From: an uncultured Pseudomonadota bacterium
GTDB lineage: Bacteria; Pseudomonadota; Gammaproteobacteria; Burkholderiales; SG8-39
Reading direction: 5' to 3'
Length of the DNA stretch: 6,197 bases
Assembly: GCA_903864555.1 (NCBI GenBank)
Contig: CAIPGJ010001107.1
Coordinates: 1-6,197 of the forward strand
Position 1 is the first letter of the stretch. Every line of letters begins with the position of its first letter. Shown piece after piece: positions 1 through 5,701 of the stretch. Position numbers and translations under genes: made by a program. The notes beneath the pieces were generated by a model. That model searched no databases. It was given only the letters and a program-made list of their open reading frames with translations, and was not told the origin of the DNA.

Positions 1-831
1 CCCCTGGCCACGGGCCTCAGCGAGGCGCTGGGGCAATCGGTCCTCATCGACCATCGTCCCGGGGCCAACACTATCATCGGCGCCGAACAGGCGGCTCGCG
101 CGCAGCCCGATGGCCACACGCTGCTGCTGGCCACCGTGTCCACGCTGGCCGTGAATCCGACGGCGTACAAGAGCATTCCCTATGATGTGGTCAAGGAGGT
201 CGAGCCCATCGCCAAGGTGGCCTCCAGCTATCACATCATCGTCGCGCGCAAGAACCTGCCCGCCAATTCAATGAAGGACCTGATCGCGCTCGCGCGTGCC
301 AAGCCTGGCGCGGTGAGCTACGGCACCACCGGAGTCGGCTCGTCACTGCATTTCGCCATGCTGCTGCTCGAATCGACCTCGGGCGTAAAGCTCCTGCACG
401 TGCCCTACAAGGGCTCGGCGCCCGTGGTCACGGCGCTCCTGGGTGAGCAGATCGATATCTCGCCCATCGGACCCGCCTCGGCGGCGGGCACGCTCAGGGA
501 CGGGCGGTTGAAGGCGCTTGCCGCAACCTCGGAGAGGCGCTTCGGTGCCTATCCCGACGTGCCCACCATGATCGAGCTGGGCTTTCCCGGCTTCACCACC
601 GGCGCGTGGTATTGCATCGTCACGCGCTCGGGGCTCCCGGCGGCCACGGCCGAGAGCCTCAACCGCGAGAGCAACCGCGTACTGCAGCAGGCGTCGCTGC
701 GCAAGCTGCTGGACGCCGACGGCGTTTCCGCCGAGGGCAACCTCACGCGCGCGGAACTCGGCCGCTTCATCGTCGATGAGATGCGCAAGTGGGAGAAAAT
801 CATCCGCGACAACAAAATCCAGCTGGAATAG
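1..831 (+). CDS. Bug/TctC-family tripartite tricarboxylate transporter substrate-binding protein (5' end missing)
   Basis: This is the 3' part of a gene for a periplasmic solute receptor of the Bug (TctC) family, which captures carboxylates or related small molecules, classically for a TctAB membrane permease. The frame is open from base 1 to the TAG at 829-831, giving 276 visible residues. Full-length members are about 320-330 residues, so roughly 45-55, including the signal peptide, lie off the left edge. An internal GTG at 136 is not the start, because family sequence continues upstream of it. Family marks, numbered from the first visible residue, are RPGAN (19-23) followed by IIGAEQAA, the YGTTGVGSSLH ligand-lobe segment (107-117), HVPYKG (133-138), and the later segment with ATSERR and YPDVPT. 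No TctA or TctB gene is visible; orphan Bug genes are common in Burkholderiales. It lies upstream of a catabolic gene set in the same orientation, so it may bind that pathway's substrate (inference). The ligand cannot be predicted. Confidence 0.95.
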   Translation, partial: PLATGLSEALGQSVLIDHRPGANTIIGAEQAARAQPDGHTLLLATVSTLAVNPTAYKSIPYDVVKEVEPIAKVASSYHIIVARKNLPANSMKDLIALARAKPGAVSYGTTGVGSSLHFAMLLLESTSGVKLLHVPYKGSAPVVTALLGEQIDISPIGPASAAGTLRDGRLKALAATSERRFGAYPDVPTMIELGFPGFTTGAWYCIVTRSGLPAATAESLNRESNRVLQQASLRKLLDADGVSAEGNLTRAELGRFIVDEMRKWEKIIRDNKIQLE

Positions 832-898
832 GCGCCAGACCGAGCGCGTTGCGCCGCTGCATTTCCGCATTTCCATTATTCCGATCCGTGCGACATCC

Positions 899-904
899 AG
901 GAGA
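899..904 (+). promoter_or_regulatory. Ribosome binding site fixing the TTG start of the first alpha/beta hydrolase
   Basis: AGGAGA sits 5 bases upstream of the TTG at 910. The reading frame is open back to the TAG of the preceding gene, but no ATG or GTG occurs between them in that frame, and the next in-frame ATG is at codon 47, inside the conserved fold. The purine-rich site and the matching N-terminus of the paralogue at 5702 both support TTG. Confidence 0.75.
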
Positions 905-909
905 AAGCC

Positions 910-1761
910 TTGCCCCAAAACTACGCCACCTCACATGACGGCGTGAGATTGCATTACGAGACCCACGACTACACCGATCCCTGGAAGCAGGCAGGCACGC
1001 TCATCCTTCAGCATGGCTTTGGCCGCTCTGCGCGCTTCTGGCGCAACATGGTTCCCTACATAGCGCGCTTTTTCCGTGTGGTCTGTCCCGACCTGCGTGG
1101 CCTGGGGGAGTCATCCAGGGACTTCGACTTCGACAAGGGGATTTCCGCGGATCACTACCTGCGTGATATTTTGTCCATTGCCGACAGCCTGGGCTTGCGC
1201 GATTTCCATTACGCGGGCGAGTCGCTGGGCGGCATGCTGGGCATGGCACTGGCCGCACAGCATCCGGACCGCGTGCGCTCGCTCACCATGATGTCTTCGT
1301 CCCTGTCGGTGCGGGCGGACGCGCAGAAGGCCTTTGCCTTCCAGTACCCCACCTGGCAGGACGCGCTGCGCGACCTGGGCACGCGGGGATGGGCGGCCGA
1401 GGCCAACAAGTCCACGCGCTTTCCCGCCGGCACCGACCCCAGTCTCCTGGACTGGTACAGCGAGGAGTTCGGCAAGTCCGACGTCAACGTGCTGCTGGCC
1501 ATGTCTCGCGTTGCCGTGACGCTCAATCTGGCGCCGGTGATCGACAAGATACGCGCGCCCACCCTGGGTCTGTCTCCCACCGGTGGCGCATTCGCCAGAA
1601 GTGGCGAGGAGGCGTTGATGAAGGCGGGTATCAAGGGCATGCGCATGATCCATTTCCCCACCACCTACCACATGGTGTGGGTGCTGGCACCGGCCGCCTG
1701 TGCGACGCACATGTTGCATTTCATGGCTGAGATTGATGGTGTCCCGGCGCATGAAGCCTGA
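910..1761 (+). CDS. Alpha/beta hydrolase (copy 1 of two paralogues)
   Basis: This is a cytosolic-type alpha/beta-hydrolase of 283 residues, the usual size for the single-domain family, with no signal peptide. Visible elements are the oxyanion-loop HGFG (35-38), CPDLRGLGES (59-68) and the nucleophile elbow GESLGG with Ser105. A late Thr-Tyr-His (252-254) puts His254 where the catalytic histidine is expected. The usual acid position after strand 6 reads LSPTGGAF (221-228) and contains no Asp or Glu, so the triad acid is displaced or absent. The N-terminal HDYTDPW (19-25) is shared with the second hydrolase at 5702. The start is TTG with a good ribosome site, and the 3' end overlaps the CoA ligase gene by 11 bases, which suggests translational coupling. 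Hydrolases of this group act as esterases, enol-lactonases, C-C bond hydrolases or thioesterases; the sequence does not say which. The fold is secure but the substrate is unknown. Confidence 0.93.
   Translation: MPQNYATSHDGVRLHYETHDYTDPWKQAGTLILQHGFGRSARFWRNMVPYIARFFRVVCPDLRGLGESSRDFDFDKGISADHYLRDILSIADSLGLRDFHYAGESLGGMLGMALAAQHPDRVRSLTMMSSSLSVRADAQKAFAFQYPTWQDALRDLGTRGWAAEANKSTRFPAGTDPSLLDWYSEEFGKSDVNVLLAMSRVAVTLNLAPVIDKIRAPTLGLSPTGGAFARSGEEALMKAGIKGMRMIHFPTTYHMVWVLAPAACATHMLHFMAEIDGVPAHEA
964..985 (+). repeat. 22-base direct repeat, copy 1 (pair with 5750-5771)
   Basis: These 22 bases are identical to 5750-5771 in the second alpha/beta hydrolase gene and encode the shared HDYTDPW region. 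After one mismatch the match runs on for six more bases, giving 28 of 29. The copies lie about 4.8 kb apart in the same orientation. Confidence 0.85.
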
Positions 1762-3994
1762 GCCACTTGCGCTCGGGCACGAGAGTGAGGGCGGGGGCGC
1801 CACCTGGGCTCCCGCCAAGCTGCAACGGCTGATCGCGCCCAAATCGATCGCTCTGGTGGGGGCGTCCGAGACTTCCTTCTTCGGTCGCATCGTGATCGAG
1901 AACCTCCAGCGCTTCGGCTATCAGGGCCGGATCTTTCCGGTCAACCCGAAGCGGCCGGAGATTCTCGGCCTGAAAGCCTATCCTGACCTGGATGCCTTGC
2001 CGGTGCCACCGGATCATGTGCTGCTCGCCGTGGCGCCGGACGCGGTGCTGGAGAACCTGCAAACCTGCACGCGCATGGGCGCAGGCGGTGCGGCCATCAT
2101 CAGCTCCGGGTTCGGCGAGACGCACAGCGATCATGGTGTTGAGCTCGAGCGGCAGATTGCCGCGTTCGCCCGCGAGGAAGGTTTTCCCGTGCTGGGACCC
2201 AACTGCCTCGCCATCATCAATGCCTTCGAGTCCTGCTACCCCTTCGGCTCGGCCATGGCGGGCAAGCTCATGGCCGGCAATGTCGGCGTCACCATGCAAA
2301 GCGGCGGCATGATAGGCGGGCTGCTGCGCTCATCCTATGAGCGCATGGGGTACGGGTACTGCGTGTCCACGGGCAATGAAGCGGCGCTGGAGACCAGTGA
2401 CTGGATTGGCTACATGCTCGAGGACGAGCGCATCCACGTGATCTGCGCCTATATCGAGGGCTTTCGCACGCCGGCCAAGTTCCTCGAAGTGGCAGAGCGC
2501 GCGCTCGAAAAGGAAAAGCCGCTCATCGTGCTGAAAGTCGGCCGCACCGAAGCCGGGCGCGAGGCAGCGCTGGCTCACACCGGCTCCCTCGCGGGCGCCG
2601 ACCAGGTCATCGACGGTATCTTTCGCCGCTACGGCGTCACGCGCGTGTCGGACTTCGACGAAATGATCGAGACGGCCATGCTGTTCTCGAAGACGCGGGG
2701 CAAGCGGCCGGCCGGAAGCGGCTTCGCCGCGATCACGGCCTCTGGCGGCACGCGCTCCATGATCGCGGACCTCGCCAGCGTCCACGGCATCGAGCTGGCG
2801 AAGTTCTCCCCCGCGACGACATTGAAGCTCGAGCAGGCGCTGCCCGCCTACGCCAGTGTCTCCAATCCGCTGGATGCCACCGGCCAGGTGCTCACCGACA
2901 CCGCGGTGTACAAGCGCGTCATCCAGGCGCTCATGGATGATCCCGCGGTGCACCTCATTACCGTGTTCCAGACCCTGGGGCTGCCGGGCGAAGACACGCC
3001 ATACCACGTGCGGCTGCTCAACCTGGCGCTGGAAGATATTCCCGCCGCCCCCAAACCCGTGACCGTGGCCGCCGTATCTGCGCAGTCGCTCACCGAATGG
3101 CAGAAAAACTTCCTCAGGAGCAATCCGGATCTGGCTTTCACCCAGGGCCTGGCCGAGACCCTGCAGGGGGTGCGCAGCCTCATGGACTATCAGCAGGCGC
3201 TGTTGCGCCACCAGCGAACGCGAGCGCGCGGGCAGGTGCAGGGTGAAGTGAGAGATCTGCGGCTTCCTTCCTTCTCCATGCCGGGACAACCCCTGAGGGT
3301 GGCCACCGAGCACGCCAGCAAGCAGGCGCTTTCGGCCTGCGGCATCGGGGTGACGCGTGAAGCGCTTGTCCAGGACGGCGATGAAGCCTGCGCTGCCGCT
3401 TCGTCCATCGGCTATCCGGTTGCGCTCAAGCTGATCTCCCCCGACCTGCTGCACAAGACTGAGGCCGGAGCGGTATTGCTGCGGCTGAGCAACGAGGCCG
3501 AGCTGAGGGCGGGCTGCGAACACCTGCTTGCCAAATGCGCCGGTGACACGCTGCGACGCGAGGGTTTGCTGGTGCAGGAAATGGTGAGCGAGGGCGTGGA
3601 AGCGATCCTCGGCGTGGTGAATGATCGCCAGTTCGGCCCCTGCGTCATGGTGGGCATGGGCGGCATCTTCGTGGAGTTGCTGAAGGACGTGGGCTTTGCG
3701 CCCGCGCCGGTCGCGCCCGAGGAGGCGTTGTCACTGATACGGCGCCTGAAGGGTGTCACGCTGCTGGACGGCCTGCGCGGCAAGGGGCCTTACGACATCG
3801 ACGCGCTCGCAGATGCTTTGGTGAAGCTCTCATTGCTTGCCTGGGAGGCGCGCGACCGCATCGAACAGGTGGACATCAACCCGCTGATGGTGCTGCCGCG
3901 CGGCCGGGGCGTGAAGGCGGTGGACGCCCTCATCATCCTGAAAGAGCCCGATGAAGCTCGCGCGCCGAAGCGCGATGGAGTATCGCCCACATGA
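1751..3994 (+). CDS. NDP-forming acyl-CoA synthetase (acetate--CoA ligase family), fused alpha-beta type
   Basis: This enzyme would join a carboxylic acid to CoA using ATP, forming ADP and phosphate through phosphohistidine intermediates. The product is 747 residues from the ATG at 1751, close to the usual 700 for fused bacterial members. In order are: a CoA-binding Rossmann domain beginning near SIALVGAS (32-39) with LGPNC at 148-152; a succinyl-CoA-synthetase-like region with SGG (184-186) and AHTGSLAG, whose His276 matches the phosphorylated histidine of the family; a second ligase-CoA domain from about 325 (ITASGG) to 475; and a C-terminal ATP-grasp domain from about 515. The last carries KLISPDLLHKTEAGAV (560-575, with the second conserved histidine at 568), GMGGIFVEL (635-643) and VDINPL (707-712). 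No GNAT acetyltransferase domain is attached, unlike the Pat/YfiQ relatives. ATG 1751 was chosen because it overlaps the preceding stop by 11 bases; ATG 1736 and GTG 1700 are possible but add residues outside the domain. The substrate is unknown and need not be acetate. Confidence 0.93.
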   Translation: MKPEPLALGHESEGGGATWAPAKLQRLIAPKSIALVGASETSFFGRIVIENLQRFGYQGRIFPVNPKRPEILGLKAYPDLDALPVPPDHVLLAVAPDAVLENLQTCTRMGAGGAAIISSGFGETHSDHGVELERQIAAFAREEGFPVLGPNCLAIINAFESCYPFGSAMAGKLMAGNVGVTMQSGGMIGGLLRSSYERMGYGYCVSTGNEAALETSDWIGYMLEDERIHVICAYIEGFRTPAKFLEVAERALEKEKPLIVLKVGRTEAGREAALAHTGSLAGADQVIDGIFRRYGVTRVSDFDEMIETAMLFSKTRGKRPAGSGFAAITASGGTRSMIADLASVHGIELAKFSPATTLKLEQALPAYASVSNPLDATGQVLTDTAVYKRVIQALMDDPAVHLITVFQTLGLPGEDTPYHVRLLNLALEDIPAAPKPVTVAAVSAQSLTEWQKNFLRSNPDLAFTQGLAETLQGVRSLMDYQQALLRHQRTRARGQVQGEVRDLRLPSFSMPGQPLRVATEHASKQALSACGIGVTREALVQDGDEACAAASSIGYPVALKLISPDLLHKTEAGAVLLRLSNEAELRAGCEHLLAKCAGDTLRREGLLVQEMVSEGVEAILGVVNDRQFGPCVMVGMGGIFVELLKDVGFAPAPVAPEEALSLIRRLKGVTLLDGLRGKGPYDIDALADALVKLSLLAWEARDRIEQVDINPLMVLPRGRGVKAVDALIILKEPDEARAPKRDGVSPT

Positions 3995-4011
3995 TTTATC
4001 AAGCGTGAGAC

Positions 4012-4015
4012 AAGG
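4012..4015 (+). promoter_or_regulatory. Ribosome binding site favouring ATG 4023 for the amidohydrolase
   Basis: AAGG lies 7 bases upstream of ATG 4023. In-frame ATGs at 3951 and 3975 would overlap the ligase gene and add up to 24 residues before the MRIVDAQIH strand that normally opens this family, so the downstream start is preferred. Confidence 0.6.
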
Positions 4016-4022
4016 TACAGAC

Positions 4023-4823
4023 ATGCGCATCGTCGACGCCCAGATCCATTTGTTCAGCCCGGATTCCGCTGAATACGCGGCCATGGTCCATCAGGTCATC
4101 ATGCCGCCCGAGCAGGTCATCGCCGAGATGGACGCCGCCGGCGTTGCGCGCGCCTATCTGGTTCCCGCCGGCGGCTCGGTGGCGAACGACACCTGCCTCG
4201 ATGCGCAACGTTGCTGGCCCGACCGCTTTCGCGTCATGGGCCGCATCAGCCTGAACAAGCCCGAGGGCAGGGCGCAGATGAAGGATTGGAACGAGCAGGG
4301 TTTTGCCGGCGTGCGCCTTGCGTTCCCGCCGCTCAGCCGTGCCAACTGGCTGAAGGATGGAACGGCAGACTGGTTCTGGCCCGAGGCCGAGCGCAATCGC
4401 ATCGCGCTCATGATCTGGGCGCCCGGACAACTCGACGAAGTCGGACGCCTGGCGGCGAGCCATCCGGGCATGCGCTTCATCATCGACCACCTGGGCCTGT
4501 ACGTGGAGGACAAGGACGACGCGGTGGGGCCGGTGGTGGACAAGCTGCTGGAACTGTCGCGCCACGCCAATGTGGCGGTAAAGGCCTCGGCGCTACCCGC
4601 GCATTCCACCGAGCCCTGGCCTTACCGCAACCTGCATGGCCACATCAGGCGCGTGATCGATGCCTTCGGCTCGGAGCGGGTGATGTGGGGCACCGACCTC
4701 ACGCGGCGTGCCTGTCCCTATGACCAGGCCATACGCATGTTCACCGAGGAGCTGGGCTTCCTTGACAACAAACAGATCGAGGATCTCATGCATGCCAGCG
4801 CCACGCGCTGGATCGGCTGGTAG
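4023..4823 (+). CDS. Amidohydrolase-2 family protein (PF04909-like TIM-barrel hydrolase or decarboxylase)
   Basis: The product is a 266-residue single-domain TIM-barrel protein of the amidohydrolase-2 group, whose members hydrolyse lactones such as 2-pyrone-4,6-dicarboxylate or decarboxylate aromatic acids. Evidence seen: the opening strand MRIVDAQIHLF (1-11), GFAGVRL (93-99), the IIDHLGL segment with His156, VAVKAS (184-189), and the closing MWGTDLT with Asp225, a usual catalytic acid position. The family's HxH pair on strand 1 reads Gln7-Ile-His9, so the first histidine is replaced. This suggests weak or no metal binding at that site, as in metal-independent members (inference). Its gene begins 28 bases after the CoA ligase stop and ends 36 bases before the crotonase-fold gene, so co-transcription is likely. 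In this setting a lactonase or acyl-ring-opening role is plausible, but the sequence does not identify the substrate. Family assignment is confident and specific activity is not. Confidence 0.92.
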   Translation: MRIVDAQIHLFSPDSAEYAAMVHQVIMPPEQVIAEMDAAGVARAYLVPAGGSVANDTCLDAQRCWPDRFRVMGRISLNKPEGRAQMKDWNEQGFAGVRLAFPPLSRANWLKDGTADWFWPEAERNRIALMIWAPGQLDEVGRLAASHPGMRFIIDHLGLYVEDKDDAVGPVVDKLLELSRHANVAVKASALPAHSTEPWPYRNLHGHIRRVIDAFGSERVMWGTDLTRRACPYDQAIRMFTEELGFLDNKQIEDLMHASATRWIGW

Positions 4824-4850
4824 CCGCACCACATTCAACTCGACTACTGC

Positions 4851-4856
4851 GAGGAA
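4851..4856 (+). promoter_or_regulatory. Ribosome binding site of the crotonase-fold gene
   Basis: GAGGAA ends 3 bases before ATG 4860. The spacing is tighter than usual, but this is the only purine-rich site in the 36-base gap. Confidence 0.6.
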
Positions 4857-4859
4857 ATC

Positions 4860-5672
4860 ATGAGTGACCCTGGCCAAAACGCCGACAAGACGGTAGTGCT
4901 GCAGGTGGAGGGTGCCGTCGGCACGCTGCTGCTCAACCGGCCCGAAAAGCTGAACGCCTTCAACCTCGCCATGCTGGCCGACCTTTCGGCGGCACTGGAC
5001 GAGGCCCTCAAGGACAGCGCCATCCGCGTGCTCATTCTCAAGGGCGCGGGGCGGGCCTTCTCGGTGGGCATGGACATTCAGGGCGGCAGCACGCCGGCGG
5101 ACCTGGGCGTGGCCGCGGATCGCGAACGGCTACAGGCCTGCGTGGAACTGTTTCTCAAGGTGTGGGATTTTCCCAAGCCCATCGTCGCGCAGGTGCATGG
5201 TTACTGCTGCGCGGCGGCAACCATGCTGGCGTTGGCCTGCGACATCACCCTGGTGGCCAACGACTGCAAGATCCGCTTTCCCAGCATTCCCATCGGCGGC
5301 GGTTTCGTCAGCAGCTTCTGGGCCTTTTTCGTGGGCCCAAAGAAAGCCAAGGAGATGGACTACATCGCCGGAAGCGAAATCCTCGGCGCCGAGGCGCAGG
5401 CCTGGGGCTGGGCCAACCATGCCCTGCCCGAGGAGGAGCTCGAGGCGCGTGCGCAGCGCATGGCCACGCTGATATCGAAAACGCCCTCGGACCTGCTGCG
5501 CATGAAGAAGCTGGCCATCAATCGCGTCTCGGAATGGCAGGGTTTTCGCCAGGCCATGCTCTCGGGCGCCGAATGGGACACGCTGTCGCACTTCACCGAG
5601 GGCGCCTCCGAGATGCGCAATCGCATCACCACGCTCGGCCTGCGCGAGGCCATCAAGACGCTGCAGGCCTGA
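4860..5672 (+). CDS. Enoyl-CoA hydratase/isomerase (crotonase) family protein lacking both classical catalytic glutamates
   Basis: This is a crotonase-fold protein of 270 residues, normal for the family, expected to act on an acyl-CoA in the cytoplasm as a trimer or dimer of trimers (family knowledge). The N-terminal strand ends in LLLNRPEKLNAF (23-34), and the first oxyanion segment is GRAFSVGMD (64-72). The second, VHGYCCAAATMLALACD (112-128), carries Ala-Ala-Ala where GGG or similar is usual. Aligned by eye to rat mitochondrial enoyl-CoA hydratase, Met122 falls at Glu144 and Ser142 (in RFPSIPIGGG) at Glu164, so classical hydration chemistry is unlikely. Other crotonase reactions (isomerisation, thioester hydrolysis, C-C cleavage, decarboxylation) or a different acid-base residue remain possible. 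The C-terminal helices include PSDLLRMKK (209-217), usual for the family. Its position after a CoA ligase fits action on the CoA thioester made by that enzyme (inference). The name enoyl-CoA hydratase should be taken as a family label only. Confidence 0.94.
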   Translation: MSDPGQNADKTVVLQVEGAVGTLLLNRPEKLNAFNLAMLADLSAALDEALKDSAIRVLILKGAGRAFSVGMDIQGGSTPADLGVAADRERLQACVELFLKVWDFPKPIVAQVHGYCCAAATMLALACDITLVANDCKIRFPSIPIGGGFVSSFWAFFVGPKKAKEMDYIAGSEILGAEAQAWGWANHALPEEELEARAQRMATLISKTPSDLLRMKKLAINRVSEWQGFRQAMLSGAEWDTLSHFTEGASEMRNRITTLGLREAIKTLQA

Positions 5673-5685
5673 ATAGCGGCACAAG

Positions 5686-5692
5686 AGGGGAG
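5686..5692 (+). promoter_or_regulatory. Ribosome binding site of the second alpha/beta hydrolase
   Basis: AGGGGAG lies 9 bases upstream of ATG 5702, inside the 29-base gap after the crotonase-fold gene. It supports ATG 5702 as the start. Confidence 0.7.
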
Positions 5693-5701
5693 CACACCAC
5701 C

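Noticed and set aside
136..831. GTG at 136 as the start of the first gene
   Set aside because: The same frame is open to base 1 and carries the RPGAN segment of the Bug family upstream of the GTG, so the gene begins outside the window.
831..855. Inverted repeat GGCGC/GCGCC after the Bug gene as a possible terminator
   Set aside because: The stem is only 5 bp with a 15-base loop and no T run follows, so it does not support an intrinsic terminator.
849..879. TTGCGC and CATTAT in the 78-base gap as a possible promoter for the hydrolase operon
   Set aside because: Both boxes match poorly and the spacer is 19 bases. The gap is somewhat AT-richer than its surroundings, but that alone is not enough to call a promoter.
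1111..1890. Open frame on the - strand, 259 codons, spanning the hydrolase and ligase start
   Set aside because: The product looks like no known family and lies opposite well-supported coding sequence in both genes; a GC-driven shadow is the simpler reading.
2330..3523. Long open frame on the - strand, 397 codons, opposite the CoA ligase gene
   Set aside because: It is antisense to a gene with full domain support, its translation is Arg/Gly/His-rich and low in recognisable motifs, and such frames are expected opposite high-GC genes.
4092..4121. CAGGTCATC repeated 21 bases apart
   Set aside because: The two copies are in the same reading frame inside the amidohydrolase gene and encode ordinary residues; there is no third copy or symmetry to suggest an operator.
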